The notes below the pieces were generated by a model, which made no database searches, was not told where the DNA came from, and saw only the letters and a program-made list of their open reading frames with translations. This document shows positions 45,649 to 53,375 of a stretch of DNA of 64,000 bases, piece by piece. The DNA comes from Hymenobacter citatus (GTDB lineage Bacteria > Bacteroidota > Bacteroidia > Cytophagales > Hymenobacteraceae), in the NCBI RefSeq assembly GCF_014333615.1, contig NZ_JACSCY010000009.1:107712-171711 (forward strand), read 5' to 3'. A program made the translations under genes and the position numbers. The stretch's first letter is position 1, and each line of letters begins with the position of its first letter.

Positions 45649-45656
45649 TAGATTTG
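45649..45656 (+). promoter_or_regulatory. -7 box upstream of lolD
   Basis: TAGATTTG fits TAnnTTTG, 31 nt before the GTG at 45687. No upstream TTTG is in place, so this is a partial match. It favours the GTG start, because the ATG at 45582 lies upstream of the expected transcription start. Confidence 0.45.
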
Positions 45657-45686
45657 TTTTCCTACCCCCGACTATATTCATCTGCT

Positions 45687-46340
45687 GTGCTGCAAGCCAT
45701 CAACGTCCGCAAGACATACGGTTCCCTGGAAGTGCTGAAAGGTATTGACCTGACTATTGAAAAGTCCGAAATCGTGAGCATCGTGGGCTCGTCGGGGGCC
45801 GGTAAGAGTACATTGTTGCACATCCTGGGCACGCTCGACAACCCCGATACGGGCGAGGTGCTGTTCGATGGCGAATCGGTGAGTGCCTTGAAGCGCTCGG
45901 ACCTGGCGCGGTTTCGCAATCGACACATCGGCTTCATCTTCCAGTTTCACAACCTATTGCCCGAGTTCACGGCCCTCGAAAACGTGTGCCTGCCGGCCTA
46001 CCTGGCCGGGCGCTCGGAGAAGGAAGTGCGCGTACGTGCCCGCGAGCTACTGGGCATGCTGAACCTGGAGCGCCGCGCCGACCACAAGCCCTCGGAGATG
46101 AGCGGCGGTGAGCAGCAGCGCACGGCGGTAGCCCGCGCCCTCATCAACTCCCCGGAAATCATCTTCGCCGATGAGCCCTCCGGCAACCTCGACTCGCAAA
46201 ACGCGCAGGAGCTGCACCAAATTTTCTTTTTGCTGCGCAAAGAGTTGGGTCAAACCTTCGTGATTGTGACGCACAACGACCAGCTGGCCGAAATGGCCGA
46301 CCGCACTATCACGATGAAAGACGGGTACATCTCAGAATAA
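45687..46340 (+). CDS. lolD: ABC transporter ATP-binding protein, LolD type
   Basis: ATPase of the LolCDE-type complex that extracts lipoproteins from the inner membrane for transfer to the outer membrane. 217 aa from a GTG start ([19 protein letters not shown]). Walker [10 protein letters not shown] (~30-38), Q-loop [19 protein letters not shown] signature [15 protein letters not shown], Walker [13 protein letters not shown], switch His in VTHND. The permease partner is not adjacent. The GTG start is supported by homology of the first residues and by the -7 box; the ATG at 45582 is less likely. Confidence 0.88.
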   Translation: MLQAINVRKTYGSLEVLKGIDLTIEKSEIVSIVGSSGAGKSTLLHILGTLDNPDTGEVLFDGESVSALKRSDLARFRNRHIGFIFQFHNLLPEFTALENVCLPAYLAGRSEKEVRVRARELLGMLNLERRADHKPSEMSGGEQQRTAVARALINSPEIIFADEPSGNLDSQNAQELHQIFFLLRKELGQTFVIVTHNDQLAEMADRTITMKDGYISE

Positions 46341-46450
46341 GCTCGACTGTAACGAAAGCGTATATCGTATTAAGCTAGGAACTTTCTTTCCTGCTATACC
46401 CTTACCCGTATACCTGGCAACGCGTCCGACCCGCCCCGGACCGTTTGTGT

Positions 46451-46491
46451 AACCCGTCTCGTTGTTTCTAGAACAGTGAGACGGGTTTTTT
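46451..46491 (+). terminator. Terminator downstream of lolD
   Basis: 10-bp perfect stem, arms 46451..46460 and 46478..46487 (AACCCGTCTC and complement), ending TTTTTT. It lies ~110 nt after the lolD stop codon. Confidence 0.75.
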
Positions 46492-46655
46492 GCGTGTGGC
46501 GAGGTTGTGGTGACGAACGTGGCCCAGGAAGTCATGCAAATCAAAAAAGGCTATGCCGACGCGGTAGGATACCCTACTATCGTAATTCTTACTTCCGTAG
46601 AGCAAGCCAGCGCAATAGGGTAGTATGCTTGACTCATTTTTTTAGCAAAATCCTG

Positions 46656-46685
46656 TTGAAATGAATTTTAGTATTGCTAATTTTG
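46656..46685 (+). promoter_or_regulatory. Promoter of the 46830 gene
   Basis: TTG at 46656..46658, 19-nt spacer, TAATTTTG at 46678..46685, both matching the Bacteroidota consensus. It gives a 5' leader of about 140 nt. Confidence 0.75.
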
Positions 46686-46829
46686 TTAGGATATACAAAG
46701 CGGTATGTAGTTTGTAATAGTCTGAAAATCAAGGATAAAATTTGTTGAAAAATCTTTGATTCATTGCACCTATTTTACGCTGCATTCGTTAGTAATAAGA
46801 ACAACATAACGTACTAAAGGGAAGACGCC

Positions 46830-47624
46830 ATGAGCGAAGTAACCAAGACCACCAACAACACGAAGGAAACCGCCCGCAAAGCCAAAGTAGAGAGCTACGA
46901 CATTGCGCGCTCTGATGAAACGTTGCACTTGGCTACTGACTTGGCCAAGTTCATCAAAGACAATAAGCTCTCAACCACGGTGCAGGGCAAGGAGTTTGTG
47001 AACGTGGAGGGCTGGCAGTACGCTGGCTCGCGCCTGGGCATCGTGCCCATCGTCGACCACGTTATCAACGTCAGCACCGAGACCGAGTTGAAGTATCAGG
47101 CCAAAGTGACGTTGTTTGACCTGCGTTCGGGCCATACGGTAGGCGCTGGCTTTGCGGTGTGCTCCAATAAGGAGAACGGTAAGAAGTTCTACCAAGAGTT
47201 TGCTATCATGAGCATGGCCCAAACCCGCGCCATTGGTAAGGCTTACCGCAACATCCTGGCTTGGATCATCCGGGCTGCTGGCTACGAGCCTACCCCCGCC
47301 GAGGAGATGGACTATGGCAACAATACGCCCGAGGTGAAGGCTCCGGTAGCTACGCAGCCAGTTGCTGCTCCGGCACCAGCTGTAGCAGCAGAGGCACCGG
47401 CTATGAAAGCCGTACCAGCCGAGCAGCCTGCTGTTACGTATGCTTCGGCTGCGCAGAAGGAAGAAATTATCCGCTTGCTTAACCACCCGGTGATTACGCG
47501 TCAGGAGAAAACGAAAATGCTCCTGAATATCAATCGTCTTGATGAGGAGCGCGCAACGCAGGCCGTTGCCAAGCTGAAGAAGGCCATCGACGACCGCGAG
47601 AACGGTGAGTCGGCTGCCGCTTAA
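46830..47624 (+). CDS. Conserved protein resembling phage single-strand-annealing-type proteins
   Basis: 264-aa soluble protein. The core (residues ~25-165) has GKEFVNVEGWQYAGSRLGIVP and MSMAQTRAIGKAYRNILAWI followed by AAGYEPTPAEEM, a pattern I associate with a family of phage and bacterial proteins thought to act on single-stranded DNA (Redbeta/Erf-like), though that link is from memory and inferential. A Pro/Ala-rich linker (~170-208) is followed by a small helical domain (AAQKEEIIRLLNHPVITRQEK) that recurs at the ends of several DNA-related proteins. No phage genes surround it. It has its own promoter and terminator, so it is probably an active stand-alone gene. Confidence 0.7.
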   Translation: MSEVTKTTNNTKETARKAKVESYDIARSDETLHLATDLAKFIKDNKLSTTVQGKEFVNVEGWQYAGSRLGIVPIVDHVINVSTETELKYQAKVTLFDLRSGHTVGAGFAVCSNKENGKKFYQEFAIMSMAQTRAIGKAYRNILAWIIRAAGYEPTPAEEMDYGNNTPEVKAPVATQPVAAPAPAVAAEAPAMKAVPAEQPAVTYASAAQKEEIIRLLNHPVITRQEKTKMLLNINRLDEERATQAVAKLKKAIDDRENGESAAA

Positions 47625-47651
47625 TACACAAAACAAACAACTGCATATACG

Positions 47652-47685
47652 AAAAACCCGGCACCACATGGCGCCGGGTTTTTTT
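47652..47685 (+). terminator. Terminator of the 46830 gene
   Basis: 11-bp perfect stem, arms 47652..47662 and 47673..47683 (AAAAACCCGGC and complement), followed by T. It lies 27 nt after the stop codon. Confidence 0.85.
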
Positions 47686-47786
47686 ATGCGGGGCGGGTAA
47701 GGAACTCTAGAAGCGCAACCAGCTATGTAACACGAATAAGTAGAATATAGCGTTGGGCAGCTTCACTACTTCATAGGTAGCAACAG

Positions 47787-48278
47787 CTAGGCATTTCCTC
47801 CTAAAGAGGATATACGTTCTTTCAAAGCCGTCATGATCTGAGTGAAGCTTTGAGGTGAATTTAGCATGACAGGAGACTGAAACTTAGCGACACTTAACCA
47901 TGCGTATGCCGTAGCTACATCATCGAAGAGGGCCACTACCGGCGAGGTAAGCTTTTCCAACACTATTTCTGTGTCGTTTTGGATGTGCATATCAGGCGAG
48001 CATATCCAGGCTACATATTCAATACCCAGTAAACGTAGATAAGGCAAAAAGTCATCGGCCAGCCATGGTGCTACCTCCGGCGTAATTTTCGTAACGTTGG
48101 TATTGTCGTTCAGAATACGTTTGTACCGCCTGATTAAGAAACAGCGTGCTAATTGCAAGCAATTGGAGCGGACGGAGTCCAGCGTTATCTCGCCGTGCCA
48201 GTCCAGATAAAGCCAGTTATTAGTACGATCATAATAAGCCGTTACATTGGAGGCAGCCAGAAGTAGCTCTTGTTCCAT
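47787..48278 (-). CDS. STAS/SpoIIAA-like small protein, member C
   Basis: 163-aa soluble protein and the clearest member of the family seen three times in this window. Markers: RTNNWLYLDWHGEITLDSV (~18-36), RRYKRILNDNTNVTKITPEV, WLADDFLPYLRLLGIEYVAWI and VVALFDDVATAYAWL. The order of strands and helices fits the STAS/SEC14-like fold. The ATG at 48278 is chosen because a promoter lies upstream at 48362..48329 and the longer frame would cross it. Function unknown. Confidence 0.7.
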   Translation of the reverse strand: MEQELLLAASNVTAYYDRTNNWLYLDWHGEITLDSVRSNCLQLARCFLIRRYKRILNDNTNVTKITPEVAPWLADDFLPYLRLLGIEYVAWICSPDMHIQNDTEIVLEKLTSPVVALFDDVATAYAWLSVAKFQSPVMLNSPQSFTQIMTALKERISSLGGNA

Positions 48279-48328
48279 AGAAGTGTTGTATGGCAATAAT
48301 GTGCTAAAAGGCGAAAAAAATTTGATGA

Positions 48329-48362
48329 CAAATGTACTGTTATTTATAATGATATAATACAA
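48329..48362 (-). promoter_or_regulatory. Promoter of STAS-like member C
   Basis: Minus strand: TTG at 48362..48360, 23-nt AT-rich spacer, TACATTTG at 48336..48329. The -7 element is a full match, and the spacer is at the long end of the normal range. Confidence 0.65.
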
Positions 48363-48731
48363 TAAAAATTGATTTTATATAACAAATACGATTTTTAACA
48401 ACCTCATACCCGATTAGGTAGACGTGTTATCTGGGCTGCCTGTATTGATAAAGTATAAATTGACCGGGTTAGCTCTTGTGAATTGATAGGAAGAAGTGTC
48501 GCCGGCATTTCCAGTGCCTATATCAAGGTGCCCTGCATCATTAAACCATTAGGCGCAAAGTGCCTTCCTGCACAAGGGAAGGCTACAGTGGCCTGTGCGC
48601 TCGTTGGGTTGGGTGCTACCGCCGGTTGCACATCATCGGACATCGGGCCGGACGCCACAGAATATACCGTATACATAGGCACGTAACAGGATCAGCAGGC
48701 TAAAGGCAGCAGAAAAGGCATCGACACATAG

Positions 48732-48739
48732 TACCTTTG
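48732..48739 (+). promoter_or_regulatory. -7 box abutting the recQ start codon
   Basis: TACCTTTG ends 6 nt before the recQ ATG at 48746. No TTTG is found 19-23 nt upstream, so this is a -7-only match. If used, the transcript would begin at the ATG. Confidence 0.4.
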
Positions 48740-48745
48740 TCTCCT

Positions 48746-50683
48746 ATGCTGCCCGCTACCGACGACATTCTGCATGTACTCCGCCAGACCTGGGGTCACC
48801 ACCAGTTTCGGCCCATGCAGGAAGACATTATCCGCTCGGTGCTGGCGGGGCACGATACCTTGGCGCTGCTGCCTACAGGCGGCGGCAAAAGCATTTGCTT
48901 TCAGGTGCCGGCACTGGCGCGGGAAGGGCTCTGCTTGGTGGTGTCGCCGCTGATTGCGTTGATGAAAGATCAGGTGGAAAACCTGCGTAAACGTGGCATC
49001 AAGGCCGAGGCCGTGTACGCGGGCATGAGCCACCAGGAAATCGACCAAACGCTGGACAACTGCGTGTATGGTCCGGTGAAGTTTCTGTATGTGTCGCCCG
49101 AGCGGCTGCTCACGGATATGTTTCGGGCCAGGGTAGGGAAGATGCGCGTACGCTTGCTGGCTGTAGACGAGGCGCATTGCCTCTCGCAGTGGGGTTACGA
49201 TTTCCGGCCGCCCTACCTCCAGATTGCGGCCCTGCGCGAGCTGGTGCCCGATGCGCCGGTTATTGCCCTCACGGCCACCGCCACCGCGCAGGTGCAGCAG
49301 GATATTGTGGAGAAGCTGCATTTCCGGCCGAGCTACCGGGTGTTTCAGCAGAGCTTTGCCCGGCCCAATTTGTCGTACTCGGTGCTGGCTACGGAGGATA
49401 AATACCGCCGGATGCTGGAAGTGGTGCGCGGGGTAGGGGCCGACAAAACAGCCATTGTGTACGCCCGCACGCGCCGTCAGACCGAAGACGCCGCCGCCTA
49501 CCTTCAGCATCATCAGGTGAAAGCCGCACCCTACCACGCCGGCCTGGGCGCCGAGCTGCGCCACCGTACCCAGCTGGACTGGATGCAGGACCGCACCCGC
49601 GTCATCGTGGCCACCAACGCCTTCGGTATGGGCATCGACAAGCCCGACGTGCGCCTAGTGGTGCACCTCGATGCGCCCGACAACCTGGAGGCCTACTACC
49701 AGGAAGCGGGCCGCGCCGGCCGCGACGAGAAATACGCCTTTGCCGTGCTGCTGCAAGGCCCCAACGATGCCGATGAGCTGCGCCGCCGCACCCAGCAGGC
49801 CCACCCGCCGCTGGATACGGTGCGGCGCGTGTATCAGGCGCTGGCCAATTTCTCGCGCACGGCAGTGGGCGGCGGCGAGCTAGTGGCGTTCGATTTCGAC
49901 TTGCAGCAGTTCGCTGAAACTTACCGTATCAAGGCACTGGACGCGCACAACGCCCTGCGCACGCTGGGGCGCGAGGGATTTGTGCAGCTGAACGAGGCCG
50001 TGCACAACCCCGCCCGCGTGCACATCCCCATCGACCACTCCGACCTCTACCGCTTTCAGGTAGCCAATGCCCAGCACGATGCGCTGATCAAGTCCCTGCT
50101 GCGCTTCAACGGCGGCGAAATCTTTGTGGGTTTTCAGCGGATTTCGGAAAATAGCCTTGCCCAGCACTTGCGGGTGAGCGTAGTGGATGTGCGCAAAATG
50201 CTGCTGTTCTTGCATCGCTCCAACATCATCCACTACCAGCCCCGCCACGACGCGCCTCAGGCCCTGTTCACCACCCCGCGCTTCGATGCTGATAAGCTGC
50301 CTCTCAACCAAAAATACCTAAACCAGGCCCGCACACTGGCACAGGAAAAGACCGAGGCGGTGCTCCGCTATGCCAACGGCGGCCGCTGCCGCCAACAACT
50401 GCTGCTGGAATACTTTGGCGAGCTAGACGCGCCACCGTGCCGCGTGTGCGACTACTGCCTGGCGCAAAAGAAAAAAGTCCAGACCCTGGCACCCGCGCCG
50501 GCCCTGCGCGAGCAAGTGCTAGGCCTGCTGTCTACTACCCCCCAAACGCCCCGCGAACTTGTAGCACAGTTTGCGCCCAGCCAAGCCGCCGGAGTAACGA
50601 CCCTGCTGCGGGAACTGGTGGATCTGGGGCAGCTCTGCTATGCCTCTGATGGCCGCCTGATGCGGCAAGCTGCTGCTGAATAA
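48746..50683 (+). CDS. recQ: ATP-dependent DNA helicase RecQ
   Basis: 3'-5' DNA helicase of recombination and repair. 645 aa. Walker A LLPTGGGKSICFQ (~44-56), DEAH box LLAVDEAHCLSQWG, helicase C domain ARTRRQTEDAAAYL and the motif VI QEAGRAGRD, and the zinc-binding RecQ-Ct domain with four cysteines (C in NGGRCRQQ, then PPCRVCDYC). The HRDC domain is not evident at the C terminus, which is shorter than in E. coli RecQ's extended form. The ATG at 48746 is chosen; an in-frame TTG 9 nt upstream overlaps the -7 box. Confidence 0.94.
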   Translation: MLPATDDILHVLRQTWGHHQFRPMQEDIIRSVLAGHDTLALLPTGGGKSICFQVPALAREGLCLVVSPLIALMKDQVENLRKRGIKAEAVYAGMSHQEIDQTLDNCVYGPVKFLYVSPERLLTDMFRARVGKMRVRLLAVDEAHCLSQWGYDFRPPYLQIAALRELVPDAPVIALTATATAQVQQDIVEKLHFRPSYRVFQQSFARPNLSYSVLATEDKYRRMLEVVRGVGADKTAIVYARTRRQTEDAAAYLQHHQVKAAPYHAGLGAELRHRTQLDWMQDRTRVIVATNAFGMGIDKPDVRLVVHLDAPDNLEAYYQEAGRAGRDEKYAFAVLLQGPNDADELRRRTQQAHPPLDTVRRVYQALANFSRTAVGGGELVAFDFDLQQFAETYRIKALDAHNALRTLGREGFVQLNEAVHNPARVHIPIDHSDLYRFQVANAQHDALIKSLLRFNGGEIFVGFQRISENSLAQHLRVSVVDVRKMLLFLHRSNIIHYQPRHDAPQALFTTPRFDADKLPLNQKYLNQARTLAQEKTEAVLRYANGGRCRQQLLLEYFGELDAPPCRVCDYCLAQKKKVQTLAPAPALREQVLGLLSTTPQTPRELVAQFAPSQAAGVTTLLRELVDLGQLCYASDGRLMRQAAAE

Positions 50684-50696
50684 CGCTATACGCAAA

Positions 50697-50728
50697 CAGC
50701 CCCGGCTACCAAAGTGGCGCCGGGGCTG
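50697..50728 (+). terminator. Weak terminator after recQ
   Basis: 10-bp perfect GC stem, arms 50697..50706 and 50719..50728 (CAGCCCCGGC and complement), without a clear U tract. It lies 13 nt after the recQ stop codon. Confidence 0.5.
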
Positions 50729-50844
50729 TGCTCATCCATTCGGCAGAAGGGCTAATTCTGCTAAAAGGTACCGGGTAGGTACTGCAATTTCCTCGCCAGC
50801 CTTGCGAGGTGTATCGTGCTTTTTAGGGTAGGGTTACCCTCGCT

Positions 50845-51858
50845 CTAAGCGGCGCCGTGGTCGGCTACTTTCACAAGCGCTTTGCCGGTGTTTTCGCCAG
50901 TAAACAGGCCCAGGAAAGCAGCCGGAATCTGGTCGAAGCCTTCGGTAATGGTTTCTTCAAAAGTGAGTTTGCCCTGCTCCACCCACTGCGTGAGCTCGCG
51001 CACGCCTTCGGGAAAGCGCTTGGCGTAGTTGCTCACAATAAAGCCCTGTAGCATCGAGCTGGTTTTTAACAGCTTACCTTCTGGGCGCGGGCCCACAGGC
51101 GTTTCCTCGGCGTTGTAAGTCGATATTTGACCGCAGAGCGCAATACGAGCGTGGGTGTTCAGCAAATCGTACACAGCATCCGTGATTTCGCCGCCTACGT
51201 TGTCGAAGTAGCAGTCTACCCCGTTGGGGCAGGCATCGGCCAGGGCTTGGGCAATGTCGGGGGTGGTTTTGTAGTTAATGGCTTCATCAAAGCCCAGCCC
51301 TTTGAGGTAGGCCACTTTTTCATCGGAGCCGGCAGTGCCTACCACGCGGGCGCCTTTTATTTTGGCTAGCTGCCCTACAATAGAGCCCACGGCCCCGGCC
51401 GCACCGGATACCACCACGGTTTCGCCTTCCTTGGGCCGGCAGATGTCGAGCAGGCCGAAGTAGGCCGTGAGGCCCGGCATACCCAATATGCCCAGATAGT
51501 AGCTGATGGATGGTCCGTCGGTAGGCACCGGCGTCAGGCCCTTGCCGTCCGATAGGCTATACTCCTGCCAGGGTAGGTTGCCGGTAACCACCGTGCCGAC
51601 CGGCAGCTCAGGGTGCTGGCTTTCCACTACTTCGGCCACCACACCGCCAGTAATCGGCTGGCCTACCTCGAAAGGTGGTATATAGGATTTGGCATCGCTC
51701 ATGCGGCCGCGCATGTACGGATCCACAGAAACGTACAGGGCTTTCAGCAACACCTGGCCCTGCGAAGGGGTAGGCCGCTCGCAGTCTTCAAAACGGAATG
51801 TGTCGGGGGTAGGCTTGCCCTGGGGGCGGCTAGCCAGCAAGATGGTGCGGTTGCTCAT
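50845..51858 (-). CDS. NADP-dependent oxidoreductase (CurA-like MDR family)
   Basis: 337-aa zinc-independent medium-chain reductase. It opens MSNRTILLASRPQGKPTPDTF, a start typical of CurA/leukotriene B4 dehydrogenase-like enzymes, has the proton-relay VSVDPYMRGRM, the catalytic-core GMPGLTAYFGLLDI, and the NADPH loop VVSGAAGAVGSIVGQLAKIKG followed by GTAGSDEK. It would reduce alpha,beta-unsaturated ketones or aldehydes, many of which form in peroxide stress. It lies just downstream of ohr, but a strong terminator (51889..51928) separates them. The ATG at 51858 is preferred over the longer frame. Confidence 0.9.
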   Translation of the reverse strand: MSNRTILLASRPQGKPTPDTFRFEDCERPTPSQGQVLLKALYVSVDPYMRGRMSDAKSYIPPFEVGQPITGGVVAEVVESQHPELPVGTVVTGNLPWQEYSLSDGKGLTPVPTDGPSISYYLGILGMPGLTAYFGLLDICRPKEGETVVVSGAAGAVGSIVGQLAKIKGARVVGTAGSDEKVAYLKGLGFDEAINYKTTPDIAQALADACPNGVDCYFDNVGGEITDAVYDLLNTHARIALCGQISTYNAEETPVGPRPEGKLLKTSSMLQGFIVSNYAKRFPEGVRELTQWVEQGKLTFEETITEGFDQIPAAFLGLFTGENTGKALVKVADHGAA

Positions 51859-51885
51859 GGTGTAGTATGAAAAGGGTGGAAAAAC

Positions 51886-51928
51886 AAAAACGCGTTGCTT
51901 TCCCAACGAAGCGGGAAAGCAACGCGTT
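51886..51928 (-). terminator. Terminator between ohr and the oxidoreductase gene
   Basis: 16-bp perfect stem, arms 51889..51904 and 51913..51928 (AACGCGTTGCTTTCCC and complement), 8-nt loop, followed on the minus strand by TTTTT. It ends the ohr transcript. Confidence 0.85.
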
Positions 51929-51945
51929 GCGCAACGACAAAGCCG

Positions 51946-52377
51946 TTAGGCGTTGGTGGAAGTCGACAGGTTAACTTCGATGTTGTTGCGGGTGGCACGC
52001 GAGTAGGGGCATACCTGGTGCGCTTTGGCTACCAGGGCTTCGGCCTGTTCCTGCTCCATGCCGGGGATGTTTACGTGCAGATCCACGGCTAGGCCGTAGT
52101 TGTCGCCGTCTTTGCCGAAGCTTACGTTGGCTTCCACGGTGCTGCCCGTGATGGGTGTTTTCTCCATGCGGGCCACCAGGTTTAGGGCGCCGTCGAAGCA
52201 AGCAGCGTAGCCGGCGGCAAACAGCTGCTCGGGGTTGGTAGCGCCTTCTTTACCAGGGCCGCCCATTTCCTTGGGTGTGCTCAGCGGAAGGTCGATGATG
52301 TTGTCGCTGGAGATGGCGCGGCCATCGCGGCCACCAGTGGCTTTGGCTTTCGCCGTGTACAAGCGTTGAATGCTCAT
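51946..52377 (-). CDS. ohr: Organic hydroperoxide resistance protein (Ohr), regulated copy
   Basis: 143-aa Ohr peroxidase. Catalytic cysteines C60 (AAGYAACFDGAL) and C123 (HQVCPYSRATRNN); the Arg near the N terminus and the conserved Glu of the family lie in GGRDGRAISSDN and EGATNPEQLF. It reduces fatty-acid and alkyl hydroperoxides in the cytoplasm. It directly follows the ohrR-type regulator, 41 nt apart, the usual gene pairing, and is probably co-transcribed with or repressed by it. Confidence 0.93.
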   Translation of the reverse strand: MSIQRLYTAKAKATGGRDGRAISSDNIIDLPLSTPKEMGGPGKEGATNPEQLFAAGYAACFDGALNLVARMEKTPITGSTVEANVSFGKDGDNYGLAVDLHVNIPGMEQEQAEALVAKAHQVCPYSRATRNNIEVNLSTSTNA

Positions 52378-52394
52378 GTGGGGGGTGAAAAAAG

Positions 52395-52419
52395 TAAAAA
52401 AGCGACGCGTAAAGGCGTC
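52395..52419 (-). terminator. Short hairpin between ohrR and ohr
   Basis: A 5-bp stem (52404..52408 with 52415..52419) followed on the minus strand by TTTTTT. The stem overlaps the ohrR stop codon. It may act as a weak attenuator; the stem is short. Confidence 0.35.
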
Positions 52420-52885
52420 AGGTAAGCCTTTTGATAATATGATCGAGCAGTCGACGCATGGTGGCTATCTCTTTCATAGAAATAGCAAGTTGCCTAAACA
52501 AACCTTGCGGGATAGCACAAGCCGGCTTGTGCAGAGCCTCGCCTGCTGGCGAGAGTCCAATAATAACGGAGCGCTCGTCGCGCGGGTCGCGGCGGCGGCT
52601 CACCCACTGCTTCTGCTCCATGCGTTTCAACAGGGGCGTCAGCGTGCCCGAGTCCAGCAGCAGGTTTTCGCCCAGCTCCTTCACCGTCATTTCCTGGTGT
52701 TCCCACAGCAGCAACAGCACCAGGTACTGCGGATATGTCAGATCGGGGTCCAACTCGCGCAGGTAGGGTTGGTAGGCCTTGGTAAGTTGCCGCGACGCCG
52801 CATAGAGTGGAAAACACAGTTGATTTTCCAGCTTCAGCAGCGAGAAATCTTCTTCAGACGTGGTGGGTTCGGGAGCTTGTGCCAT
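52418..52885 (-). CDS. ohrR: MarR-family peroxide sensor OhrR, two-cysteine type
   Basis: 155-aa winged-helix repressor that senses organic peroxides through a reactive cysteine and releases ohr. The peroxidatic Cys24 lies in the OhrR signature NQLCFPLYAASR (21-32). A second cysteine, Cys123 (KPACAIP), fits the two-Cys class that forms a disulfide between subunits. The recognition-helix region is LLLDSGTLTPLLKRMEQKQWVSRRRDPRDERSV. The ATG at 52885 is used; the only longer start is a TTG. Placed head-on before ohr, 41 nt apart. Confidence 0.92.
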   Translation of the reverse strand: MAQAPEPTTSEEDFSLLKLENQLCFPLYAASRQLTKAYQPYLRELDPDLTYPQYLVLLLLWEHQEMTVKELGENLLLDSGTLTPLLKRMEQKQWVSRRRDPRDERSVIIGLSPAGEALHKPACAIPQGLFRQLAISMKEIATMRRLLDHIIKRLT

Positions 52886-52922
52886 GAGAAAGTGCAATAA
52901 TAACCGGTACTCTGATGTAATG

Positions 52923-52942
52923 TTTAATTGTGTAAAATTAAA
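52923..52942. promoter_or_regulatory. Candidate OhrR operator
   Basis: Inverted repeat TTTAATT, 6 nt (GTGTAA), AATTAAA, 38 nt upstream of the ohrR start. Known OhrR boxes are AT-rich palindromes of this kind (TACAATT..AATTGTA in Bacillus). Its position in front of ohrR fits autoregulation. Confidence 0.5.
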
Positions 52943-53049
52943 TTTACATAAATCTTACAGGCAAATGATACGCCAAGCTGCCTACCCCGGCAGAATAAAC
53001 TACTAACCGAGGGTAGACGGCGCAGCATACACTGCTGAAAAATAGCAAA

Positions 53050-53349
53050 TTAACTCTGTTGGTAGCTCTGCATTCCGCCCAGTAGGTTGCGCACGTTGGT
53101 GAAGCCCTGCTGAGTCAAGAAAGCTTTGGCCGAGGCAGAACGCCCGCCACTCTTGCAATGCACAATGATTTCCTGGTCTTTCAGCTCCTCCAGCTCATCG
53201 AGCTTGTCGGGTAGGGTGCCCAGCGGAATGTTCTGGCTGCCGTCGATGCGGGATTCTTCGTTTTCCCAGGTTTCGCGCACATCAATAATTGTGGGGGTTT
53301 CGCCGGCTTGCAGGCGTTGCTTGAGTTCGGGGGCAGTGATGTCGGCCAT
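53050..53349 (-). CDS. Rhodanese-like domain protein
   Basis: 99-aa single rhodanese domain. Active-site Cys65 lies in the loop HCKSGGRS, which suits sulfur transfer. Conserved segments are TIIDVRETWENEESRIDGSQNIPLG and VRNLLGGMQSYQ. Such small proteins move persulfide sulfur in the cytoplasm. The partner is not shown. It lies 26 nt downstream of the T9SS gene on the same strand. Confidence 0.93.
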   Translation of the reverse strand: MADITAPELKQRLQAGETPTIIDVRETWENEESRIDGSQNIPLGTLPDKLDELEELKDQEIIVHCKSGGRSASAKAFLTQQGFTNVRNLLGGMQSYQQS

Positions 53350-53375
53350 AGATGAAAAGAGGAGGGGGTGAAAAA

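Larger units (their letters stand above)
46341..46829. other. Intergenic region with terminator and promoter
   Basis: The 489-nt gap holds the lolD-side terminator (46451..46491), a promoter for the following gene (46656..46685), and a 29-codon ORF (46534..46623, MQIKKGYADAVGYPTIV...) with plausible but unproven coding character. The remaining leader of ~140 nt before 46830 is AT-rich with no obvious riboswitch. Confidence 0.6.
48279..48745. other. AT-rich intergenic region before recQ
   Basis: Contains the promoter of member C and, at its right end, the -7 box of recQ. A 67-codon frame (48483..48686) has no coding character and was not called. Nothing else recognisable. Confidence 0.6.

Noticed and set aside
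45582..45686. Longer start for lolD
   Set aside because: The extra residues are unlike the family, and a -7 box at 45649 lies downstream of this ATG; the GTG at 45687 fits better.
48483..48686. 67-codon frame before recQ
   Set aside because: No coding character, no promoter or ribosome site, low-complexity ends; treated as chance.
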